This document shows, one piece after another, positions 6,916 to 12,155 of a stretch of 12,155 bases of DNA (positions within the stretch are counted from its first letter, which is position 1; the number at the start of each line of letters is the position of its first letter). This DNA comes from an uncultured Bacilli bacterium (lineage in GTDB: Bacteria > Bacillota_I > Bacilli_A > RF39 > UBA660), in assembly GCA_944363745.1 (NCBI GenBank), contig CALVVD010000016.1, forward strand, positions 1-12,155. The letters run 5' to 3'. The notes below the pieces were generated by a model. That model ran no database searches and had not been told where the DNA came from. It saw only the letters and a list, made by a program, of their open reading frames with translations. Both the position numbers and the translations under genes were made by a program.

Positions 6916-8169
6916 TCAATAACTATTAACTTTCAACTTGCCATTAATTAAATCTTCTGTGATTTTGTTATGATTATTTATCACTTCTTTAACTAAAACA
7001 TCAATTTGTTTTTTTATTTCAAGAGATACATCTTCATTTAACTCCACACTAATATTCCAAGGCTCAAGAATAGAATCTCCCATTTTAGATGTACAAAACA
7101 CAACATTCTCGATATTATAAATTTCAAATATTTTTTCACTTATAACATCACCTATAGCTGTAAAAAGTTTCCCAGTATGATAAACAGGATTTTTTCCACA
7201 TGGAGCTTCCATACTAAAATTTCTACTAAATGGAATAACCCCTCTAGAGCGATTGCCACGACCAACTGCTCCTTCATCACCACTTTCGACTGCACTTCCT
7301 ATAGCAGTAAGGTATAAATCATTTTTTTCATAGTTATCACGTGTATTTAAAAAAATAGTGATTTCATTATTTTTAAATTCTCGTCTTGCAATTTCTTCAA
7401 TATCAGATTTTATCTTCACAATCTTATTTTTATAATCATCCAAATTCACCACATATAAAGAAATTAAAGGTACACAACATGTAATTTCTATTTTTTGTTC
7501 TTTTCTAATTCCCATTACTTTAATATCAGTTCCAACCCAAGGAAACTTAGATTTATACTCCTGTGAATTTAGTTCATGCTCAATATTTAAAACAGTCCTT
7601 TCTAATTTACTCATTGGATAATAACTTACAGTAGTAGATGTATCATTGCATCTTAAAAAATTATTATGTCTTAAAATGTCTTCTTCATCAAGAGCTTCAT
7701 AAAAACTTTTTCTTTCATTTTTGGTTGTTTCATCATCATTATAAACTACTCCAGGTCCTTCATTATGATGTGTATTATCAATTATTGATAAAAAATTATC
7801 AACATCTAGCAACGGAAAAAGCTCTTTAAAATAACTTTTAACTGTATTTTCTACAATAGACATATAATCTATTTTTTCTTCCTTATATCGATTAGTAAAT
7901 CTTCCATTTATTAATACCTTTATAGGTTCAATCATCCCGCTTTTTCCAAAACGAACTTTTGACCCACCACCCAAAATAGACAATTTATCTATCATGTGTC
8001 GCAAAATCACACCATATTTTTCCATACAATATTTTGAATAATTTGATGATATTTTTTCTGCTAATGTATCACAAATATTATCAGGATGACCCTTTCCTTT
8101 AGTTTCTACAACCTCAAATTGAATGTCATTTATTTTTTCTTTTTTATTTATATAAATATATGTATTCAT
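6916..8169 (-). CDS. Archaeal-type S-adenosylmethionine synthetase (methionine adenosyltransferase)
   Basis: It makes S-adenosylmethionine from methionine and ATP. At 417 aa it matches the archaeal MAT family (AdoMet_Synthase, about 400 aa), which differs strongly from bacterial MetK. Conserved blocks are all present: VVETKGKGHPDNICDTLAEK (GHPD at 27-30), LGGGSKVRFG, CNDTSTTVSYYPMSKLER (NDTS at 175-178), WVGTDIKVMGIR, YLTAIGSAVESGDEGAVG, GRGNR (303-307) and SMEAPCGKNPVYHTGK (319-334). No key motif seems broken, so activity is likely. An upstream in-frame ATG at 8184 would place AGGAGG inside the gene; the ATG at 8169 lies 4-5 nt after that Shine-Dalgarno and is preferred. It begins 50 nt after the Rel-like gene and leads directly into the AlaRS-like gene. 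Such a gene in a low-GC bacterium suggests horizontal transfer and a dedicated SAM or SAM-analogue supply. Confidence 0.92.
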   Translation of the reverse strand: MNTYIYINKKEKINDIQFEVVETKGKGHPDNICDTLAEKISSNYSKYCMEKYGVILRHMIDKLSILGGGSKVRFGKSGMIEPIKVLINGRFTNRYKEEKIDYMSIVENTVKSYFKELFPLLDVDNFLSIIDNTHHNEGPGVVYNDDETTKNERKSFYEALDEEDILRHNNFLRCNDTSTTVSYYPMSKLERTVLNIEHELNSQEYKSKFPWVGTDIKVMGIRKEQKIEITCCVPLISLYVVNLDDYKNKIVKIKSDIEEIARREFKNNEITIFLNTRDNYEKNDLYLTAIGSAVESGDEGAVGRGNRSRGVIPFSRNFSMEAPCGKNPVYHTGKLFTAIGDVISEKIFEIYNIENVVFCTSKMGDSILEPWNISVELNEDVSLEIKKQIDVLVKEVINNHNKITEDLINGKLKVNSY

Positions 8170-8210
8170 TTTTCCTCCTATCATATAAACATAATTATTT
8201 TATTACAAAT

Positions 8211-8216
8211 ATTATA
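8211..8216 (-). promoter_or_regulatory. Possible weak internal promoter (-10 only) before the MAT gene
   Basis: A perfect TATAAT lies on the minus strand 41 nt before the MAT start, but no -35 hexamer is found at 16-18 nt. No terminator separates the Rel-like gene from MAT, so readthrough from upstream is the simpler source of transcript. Confidence 0.25.
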
Positions 8217-8219
8217 CTA

Positions 8220-9659
8220 TTATTTTCTTCTAAACTCGTTTATTTTCCTTTTAGCCTTAGTAGTTTTTACTTTATCTAACCACTCTTCTCTAGGACCATA
8301 AGATAAAATATCTGTAATAATTCTTACTCTATCTTTATTATGTAATACATAATCTGCCTCAACTGGTTTATCATTAACAATAGCAGATACCATTGTATTT
8401 CCAATATTAGAATGAATCTTATATGCAAAATCTATTGCTGTTGAGCCCTTAGGCAATTCTACAATTTCACCCTTAGGAGTATATACATAAACTTTATCTG
8501 TAAATAGCTCTCTTTTTACTTGACTAACAAATTCCTGATTATCTGCAAAAACACTATTTATTTCAACTAATAATTTAAAGAATTGATATTTATCCTTTAA
8601 ATCAGCTTGCATTACATTTCTAGCTTGTCCTTTATTTATATCCCAATAAGCAGTTAGTCCAAATGATGCAACCTTATCCATATCAAATGTTCTAATTTGT
8701 GTTTGCACTAATCTATCATCTTCACCAAAGACTGTCGTATGAAGTGACCGATACATATTCGTTTTAGGATTATACATATAGTCTTTAAATTTATCATTTA
8801 TTGGATGATATTGTGAATGAATTAAGCCAAGAGTTTGATAACAATTAGCAATAGTATCTACCATTATTTTAAGAGATAATAAATCATGTATATCTGATAA
8901 TTTATGTCCTTGTTCCATTCTCTTATAGATTCCATAAATATTTTTAGTTCTTACTTTTATTTCATGAGGTATATCTTTATCATTTAATATTCCATTTATA
9001 GTTTGCAACATTTCTTCTAAACAGTGCTTACTATCATCTTCTATCCTTAATTTAATATCTTCGATTCGCTTATATTTATCAGGATAAAGATACTGTAATG
9101 ATAAATCTTCAAGTTCACTTTTAATACGATAAGCACCTATATAGTAAGCAAGTGGAACAAAAATATCCATAGTTTCCATAGCATTTTCTTTTTGCTTAAA
9201 TTCTGACTTAAAGCCTAATGTTCTCATATTATGAAGTCTATCTGCGAGCTTTATAATAATAATTCTTACATCTTCAGTAATACTTGTAATTATCTTTCTT
9301 GTATTAGCAAGATTTTGATCTTGTTTTGATGAGAAATTCATTTTACTAATCTTTGTTACTCCATCTACTAGATTAGCAATATCTTTATTAAAGATACTAG
9401 CAATATCTTCTTTAGTAATACTTGTATCTTCCAAAGTATCATGCAAAAGTCCTGCACAAACTGTATCTCTATCAGCATGCATATCAGCAAGAATATAAGC
9501 AACATTCAATGGATGAGTAATATATTCTTCTCCACTCTGACGTTTTTGTCCTTTATGCAATTCTTCAGCATAATTATATGCCTTTCTAATTATTTCAATT
9601 TCTTCATTATTATACTCGACAATTTTTGCAAGTAAATCATTAATAGTTAAATTATTCAT
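8220..9659 (-). CDS. Short RelA/SpoT-like protein (HD hydrolase, synthetase-like, TGS)
   Basis: This 479-aa cytoplasmic homologue of Rel makes or degrades the alarmone (p)ppGpp. The HD hydrolase domain (about 20-175) is complete: KRQSGEEYITHP (Arg40, His49), HDTLED (73-78) and KLADRLHNMRTL (Asp140, Asn144). The synthetase domain (about 220-345) keeps RTKNIYGIYKRM, KFKDYMYNPK and NMYRSLHTTV. But the usual E-x-Q-I-R-T, whose Glu is catalytic, reads QTQIRT (Gln319), and the usual AHW reads AYW (337-339). This suggests a weak or dead synthetase and a working hydrolase. A TGS domain follows (388-449). The protein then ends, lacking the helical, zinc-finger and ACT domains of full-length Rel (about 730 aa). 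The ATG at 9659 follows TAGGAGGTGTTAT. It lies behind a hairpin terminator and ahead of MAT, probably in one operon. Confidence 0.88.
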   Translation of the reverse strand: MNNLTINDLLAKIVEYNNEEIEIIRKAYNYAEELHKGQKRQSGEEYITHPLNVAYILADMHADRDTVCAGLLHDTLEDTSITKEDIASIFNKDIANLVDGVTKISKMNFSSKQDQNLANTRKIITSITEDVRIIIIKLADRLHNMRTLGFKSEFKQKENAMETMDIFVPLAYYIGAYRIKSELEDLSLQYLYPDKYKRIEDIKLRIEDDSKHCLEEMLQTINGILNDKDIPHEIKVRTKNIYGIYKRMEQGHKLSDIHDLLSLKIMVDTIANCYQTLGLIHSQYHPINDKFKDYMYNPKTNMYRSLHTTVFGEDDRLVQTQIRTFDMDKVASFGLTAYWDINKGQARNVMQADLKDKYQFFKLLVEINSVFADNQEFVSQVKRELFTDKVYVYTPKGEIVELPKGSTAIDFAYKIHSNIGNTMVSAIVNDKPVEADYVLHNKDRVRIITDILSYGPREEWLDKVKTTKAKRKINEFRRK

Positions 9660-9674
9660 ATAACACCTCCTATA

Positions 9675-9712
9675 AAAGAAAAAGGCACCGAGTCGATAAA
9701 TCGCCCAGTGTC
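9675..9712 (-). terminator. Hairpin terminator or attenuator between the small peptide and the Rel-like gene
   Basis: On the minus strand a GC-rich imperfect stem runs from GACACTGGGCGA to TCGACTCGGTGCC (9684-9712), with loop TTTA, followed by TTTTTCTTTT. It begins just after the stop codon of the 32-aa ORF and ends about 16 nt before the Rel-like start. It either ends a short transcript carrying only the peptide or sets the fraction of polymerase that continues into the operon. Confidence 0.75.
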
Positions 9713-9716
9713 AACA

Positions 9717-9815
9717 TCATTTTAAAGATAAAGAACATGAAAGCATGATTAAAGAAAATACTGTAATCATTATAATAGATTTAATATTGTATTTTCCTTT
9801 AAAAATCACACTCAT
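9717..9815 (-). CDS. Small hydrophobic peptide, 32 aa
   Basis: The ATG at 9815 follows GAGGTGGAGTT, a good ribosome binding site. The 32-residue product has a short basic start (MSVIFKGKYNIK) and one hydrophobic segment, SIIMITVFSLIMLSCSLSL, then a Lys and a TGA. It has its own strong promoter, an operator-like dyad over the -10, and a terminator directly after the stop: the structure of a stand-alone small mRNA. Single-pass peptides of this size are typical of type I toxins; a leader peptide controlling the Rel-like operon, or a minimal signal or lipoprotein-like peptide (Ser-Cys after the hydrophobic stretch), are alternatives. No antisense RNA promoter was identified. I do not recognise the family. 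Confidence 0.5.
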   Translation of the reverse strand: MSVIFKGKYNIKSIIMITVFSLIMLSCSLSLK

Positions 9816-9829
9816 AACTCCACCTCTTC

Positions 9830-9861
9830 AAATATTAGTAATTAATTTATCACTAATATTT
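9830..9861. promoter_or_regulatory. 32-bp near-palindromic operator over the promoter
   Basis: AAATATTAGT (9830-9839) and ACTAATATTT (9852-9861) are perfect 10-bp inverted arms, and most of the 12-bp centre also pairs. The dyad covers the -10 and probable transcription start. The XRE-type protein encoded directly upstream (9890-10198) is the obvious candidate ligand, by proximity only. As RNA, part of it could form a leader hairpin. Confidence 0.6.
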
Positions 9862-9872
9862 AGGGTTGTCAA
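9844..9872 (-). promoter_or_regulatory. Strong promoter of the small peptide / Rel-like operon
   Basis: On the minus strand a perfect TTGACA (9867-9872), a 17-nt spacer and TAAATT (9844-9849) lie about 30 nt upstream of the 32-aa ORF. The -10 falls inside a large palindrome (9830-9861), so transcription is probably repressed by a DNA-binding protein. Confidence 0.75.
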
Positions 9873-9889
9873 CATATTTTTACAAATAG

Positions 9890-10198
9890 TTACCTAATAA
9901 AATCATCTAATTTTTTATCTAAAATAATAGATAATTTAACTAGTTTTTCCAAAGGTATCATCCTAGTACTATCATTCTCGCTTTCAAATCTCTTATAATG
10001 ATTATGATTATAATCTAAAAGTGCTGAAATATTTTCAGTAGAATATGGATTAATAGATGTATTTAAGTTTTGTTTCTTAAACTCATTATATTTTTCTAAA
10101 CGAAACTTCTTAATATTTCTACAAATATTAACATACATTTCTTCTTTATTTACATTTTGTAATAAATCTTGTAACTCTTGAAAACTATGAATAGCCAT
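9890..10198 (-). CDS. Small divergent XRE-type DNA-binding protein
   Basis: This 102-aa protein has an N-terminal helical stretch (MAIHSFQELQDLLQNVNKEE), then a Cro/CI-like HTH. NICRNIKKFRLEKYNEF is helix 1. STENISALLDYNHNHYKRFE (53-72) is the helix-turn-helix. IPLEKLVKLSIILDKKLDDF (81-100) is the closing pair of helices. It lacks an effector domain. The ATG at 10198 follows GAGAGGGTGGTAAA. It lies just upstream of the operator-bearing promoter of the peptide/Rel-like/MAT operon, in the same direction, with no terminator seen between them. It is therefore a candidate regulator of that operon, though this is inference. Its own promoter was not found with confidence in 10199-10333. Confidence 0.8.
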   Translation of the reverse strand: MAIHSFQELQDLLQNVNKEEMYVNICRNIKKFRLEKYNEFKKQNLNTSINPYSTENISALLDYNHNHYKRFESENDSTRMIPLEKLVKLSIILDKKLDDFIR

Positions 10199-10308
10199 TT
10201 TACCACCCTCTCATTTAATTATGACATTTTAGAGTTTTTAAAATAGCCACATATTCACGCAATTAATGTATTGAAAAGTAAATAATTAATGATATAATTA
10301 AAGTGGCA

Positions 10309-10335
10309 CAAAAAAAGAATATATAACATATTCTT
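10309..10335 (-). terminator. Intrinsic terminator after the 89-aa XRE gene
   Basis: On the minus strand a perfect 8-bp stem, AAGAATAT/ATATTCTT (10328-10335/10315-10322), with a 5-nt loop is followed by a run of seven T. The stem starts on the stop codon of the XRE gene. Confidence 0.85.
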
Positions 10336-10603
10336 ATCGTCTTGGAATACGATGATTAACAACTGGAGTTCTTTCTGCAAATAATTGTTCTAAGGATACT
10401 CCAAGAGTATCAGCAATGTGTCCAATATAATCTATTCTCGTATTACGTTTAGCATTTTCTATATTAGAAACATAAGTAGGAGTAGTCCCAAGTTCATCTG
10501 CAAAATCTTCTTGAGACCAATTCTTTTTAAGTCTAAAATAAACTATATTATTCGCTAATATTTTGCGAGCTTGATTTTCATAATGTTTACTCTTAATAAC
10601 CAT
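10334..10603 (-). CDS. XRE-family regulator
   Basis: This 89-aa, single-domain Cro/CI-type protein has helix 1 at KILANNIVYFRLKKNWSQED. The HTH is EDFADELGTTPTYVSNIENA, then KRNTRIDYIGHIADTLGVSL ends with EQLF; the tail is short and basic. The ATG at 10603 is preferred to the adjacent in-frame GTG at 10606. The upstream AAAAGAAAAG is a poor ribosome binding site. It is divergent from the unknown gene at 10756, and the intergenic region carries two copies of a palindromic element, so it probably represses that gene and itself. XRE plus MobV in this arrangement is usual for small mobilizable elements of Firmicutes. Confidence 0.88.
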   Translation of the reverse strand: MVIKSKHYENQARKILANNIVYFRLKKNWSQEDFADELGTTPTYVSNIENAKRNTRIDYIGHIADTLGVSLEQLFAERTPVVNHRIPRR

Positions 10604-10624
10604 CACATCTTTTCTTTTTAACTT

Positions 10625-10681
10625 ACTAACATTGTAATAAGTTTATATTCTTTAAACCATACTAACTATGTAGTAAGTTAT
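10625..10681. promoter_or_regulatory. Two repeated palindromic operators and a -10 box
   Basis: Direct repeats at 10625-10645 and 10661-10681 share ACTAAC..TGTA.TAAGTT (16 of 21 positions), 36 bp apart. The second is itself a near-perfect dyad, ACTAACTA-TG-TAGTAAGT. The first sits in a longer dyad from ACTTA (10621) to TAAGT (10642). AACTTACTA (10620-10628) and TAGTAAGTT (10671-10679) are also a perfect inverted pair. A TATAAT on the plus strand (10679-10684) overlaps the second copy; no good -35 is seen. These are candidate binding sites for the adjacent XRE protein. Confidence 0.65.
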
Positions 10682-10755
10682 AATTGCATATTAATAAAAA
10701 AGAAAAGTGATAAATGACGAATAGTGCCAAGAAAGTAGGAAAAGAAAGGAAAGAT

Positions 10756-11289
10756 ATGCAAAAAAATAATGAGTTAAATGACTATATATCAACTATTACA
10801 AATAACTTTAATAATACCATCTTAAAAATTAAAGATATTAAATATCATTATTACTTAGATAAATTACTTACTACTGAATTTAATAATTTAAAAGAAAAAG
10901 ATAAAGAGTTAATTTTAGAAGAACTAATTAACTATTATCTAACAGAAATTAAAAATCTTAAATCTCAAATTTCTTTAAAAGAAATATCAAAACAGGTTAA
11001 TGATATAATTGACTTTTTCAATTTTCATAAAGACGATTTAAAAGATAACATAGACTATTGTTCTATTATTGAAGAAGCAGAAGATATCGCAAGTGATCTA
11101 TATTCAAAAGTAACTAATGTTAATGATAGGAATATAGAATTGCCTATAAAAATTACATTTTTAAAATCCTACTGCATCAGTAGTAATATAAAAGATAATG
11201 ATATTATAAGAGTACTTACATGGATAGTTCTAAAACTATCTGTTATATACCACTGTTTGCCCAAACAGACAATTAATTGTAGTAGATAA
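10756..11289 (+). CDS. Hypothetical protein, helical, about 177 aa
   Basis: I do not recognise this protein. It is highly charged and predicted mostly alpha-helical: KNNELNDYISTITNNFNN, then KEKDKELILEELINYYLTEI, KEISKQVNDIIDFFNF and a C-terminal hydrophobic stretch IIRVLTWIVLKLSVIYHCL that could be a core helix or a membrane segment. It ends KQTINCSR. The ATG at 10756 follows AAGGA with a 5-nt gap. An upstream in-frame ATG at 10714 would give 191 aa but has only a weak AGAAAAGTG site. It is divergent from an XRE gene across duplicated operators, followed by its own terminator, and faces the MobV remnant. A role as effector, toxin or element-maintenance protein under XRE control is only a positional guess. 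Confidence 0.6.
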   Translation: MQKNNELNDYISTITNNFNNTILKIKDIKYHYYLDKLLTTEFNNLKEKDKELILEELINYYLTEIKNLKSQISLKEISKQVNDIIDFFNFHKDDLKDNIDYCSIIEEAEDIASDLYSKVTNVNDRNIELPIKITFLKSYCISSNIKDNDIIRVLTWIVLKLSVIYHCLPKQTINCSR

Positions 11290-11314
11290 AATTAATATAC
11301 ATCCTACTTTCTAT

Positions 11315-11345
11315 AACTAGCATCTATAAAAGTATGCTAGTTTTA
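11315..11345 (+). terminator. Intrinsic terminator after the hypothetical gene
   Basis: A perfect 9-bp stem, AACTAGCAT/ATGCTAGTT (11315-11323/11334-11342), with a 10-nt loop is followed by TTTTATTAT. It lies between convergent genes and touches the stop codon of the minus-strand MobV fragment. The minus side has only a weak T-run. Confidence 0.8.
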
Positions 11346-12098
11346 TTATAAACTTAATTCATCATCGTTAGATATATCATGGTCGTCATTATAATTTATA
11401 CTTACATAATAAAATAGTTCATCTTCTTTACTAGTATTATTAGCAATATCATAAACATCATCTTGATTAAAGTCATTATTATCATAATAGTCTTTTATTT
11501 CGCTTGTAACAGTCTCTTTTGTAACTTCATTACCAATTTGTAATAACTTTCTAAAAAATGTCTTTATCGCCTTCAAAATAGCATTAATATAATCTCTTAA
11601 CTTATTATTCTCTATTATAAGGTTATTATTTCTAGTTTTAAGAGACTTTATTTCTCTTTGATATTTTTTGTTTTCTTTATCTAAAGAATTATAACTATTT
11701 ACATAACTATCAATATCATTAAATACTTGCTCTATTTTAGGCTGTAACTCTTTAACCTTTTTAGTTTCCATAATAACCATATTCATAGTATCAAAAGTAT
11801 CTTTTTCAACAACAATATGTTTCTTATCAAAAGGAATAGTTTTAGTAGTTTTCATTTGTTCTTCTAACTTATTCATAGCCTTATCTAATCTTTCATTTCT
11901 AGTATTTAAGTTCTGTTCTAATTTTTTATTAATATTCTTATATTCTTTAATCTTAATGTGCTTTCTATCACTACCTTTAATACCACGTTCCAAATCATAA
12001 CCTTTATCTATTAATCTTTTATGATATTTATCTTGTAATTCTGATAAATGAATATTATCTTTAATATATTGTTTCTTAGATATAGTATATCTTTCTGT
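11346..12098 (-). pseudogene. MobV (Pre/Mob) relaxase, 5'-truncated remnant
   Basis: The open minus frame of 250 codons contains SELQDKYHKRLIDKGYDLER and then GIKGSDRKHIKIKEYKN. This is the hallmark segment that follows the catalytic half of MobV/Pre plasmid-mobilization relaxases. After it comes the usual long coiled coil (about 50-165 of the open frame) and an acidic Asn/Asp-rich tail. The catalytic N-terminal half, with the His-rich metal site and nicking residue, is absent. Upstream of 12098 the frame meets a TAA, and the remaining 54 bases encode nothing MobV-like. The first possible start is a TTG at 11993, without a ribosome binding site. It is therefore most likely a non-functional relic of a mobilizable plasmid or element, truncated by recombination near 12100. 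Confidence 0.75.
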
Positions 12099-12155
12099 TT
12101 AAATCACTATTTGCACAGTCCGGCTAAGTAATGTATAATTATATTACAATTGTAC
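12099..12155. other. Short unassigned right edge
   Basis: These 57 bases follow the truncation point of the MobV frame. They contain a minus-strand TATAAT (in AATATAATTAT) and a GC-richer patch (CAGTCCGGCTAAG). No gene is supported; the edge cuts off any context. Confidence 0.4.

Noticed and set aside
8220..9659. The Rel-like gene as a frameshifted full-length rel.
   Set aside because: No ACT, zinc-finger or helical-domain coding sequence follows the stop; MAT starts 50 nt later. The protein ends cleanly after the post-TGS basic segment.
9684..9700. GGCACCGAGTCG on the plus strand resembles the 3' hairpin of a Cas9 tracrRNA.
   Set aside because: On the plus strand it is not followed by the matching GGTGC arm or a T-run. 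No repeat array or cas gene is present, and the minus strand gives a better, normal terminator.
1..12155. CRISPR arrays, tRNA or rRNA genes and complete insertion sequences.
   Set aside because: No regularly spaced direct repeats, cloverleaf candidates, rRNA-like sequence or DDE transposase motifs were seen on either strand.

Overview
The DNA is strongly AT-rich, uses AGGAGG-type ribosome binding sites, and carries TTGACA/TATAAT-type promoters, a large serine recombinase, several XRE repressors and a MobV relaxase remnant. This points to a low-GC Bacillota (Firmicutes), probably a gut or anaerobic lineage. The genus cannot be read from the window. Almost everything here looks like accessory DNA: no ribosomal, tRNA or core housekeeping operon is visible.

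Layout. (1) 1-362, minus: the 3' part of a phage-type N-acetylmuramoyl-L-alanine amidase (endolysin), cut within its first zinc-ligand motif. (2) About 363-3920: the end of an integrated element. A large serine recombinase abuts the amidase. Behind it lie a 47-aa ORF and two winged-helix/HTH proteins, all minus. They are divergent from an XRE repressor across an intergenic region with near-consensus back-to-back promoters. (3) 3920-4110: non-coding and rich in inverted repeats, ending in a (TA)n tract. (4) 4111-9815, minus: the cargo. In transcription order it has a 32-aa hydrophobic peptide, a hairpin terminator, a short Rel-like protein (HD, synthetase-like and TGS domains only), an archaeal-type S-adenosylmethionine synthetase, a stand-alone alanyl-tRNA-synthetase-like catalytic core, an S51 (dipeptidase E-like) peptidase and an S66 (MccF/LD-carboxypeptidase-like) peptidase. 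(5) 9890-12098: two further XRE-type regulators, an unknown 177-191 aa protein behind a pair of repeated operators, and the 5'-truncated MobV relaxase.

How the genes may work together. The serine recombinase and its neighbours form an integration and control module. The most interesting part is the tight MAT / AlaRS-like / S51 block, with S66 behind it and the Rel-like gene in front. It places two ATP-using amino-acid-activating enzymes (methionine to SAM; an alanyl-adenylate-type class II core) beside two hydrolases. The S66 family includes enzymes that destroy peptidyl-nucleotide (microcin C-type) antibiotics. A small nucleotide- or amino-acid-derived metabolite made, sensed or detoxified by this operon is a reasonable hypothesis, but no precursor peptide or exporter is visible. 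The Rel-like protein appears to keep its (p)ppGpp hydrolase residues while its synthetase centre is altered.
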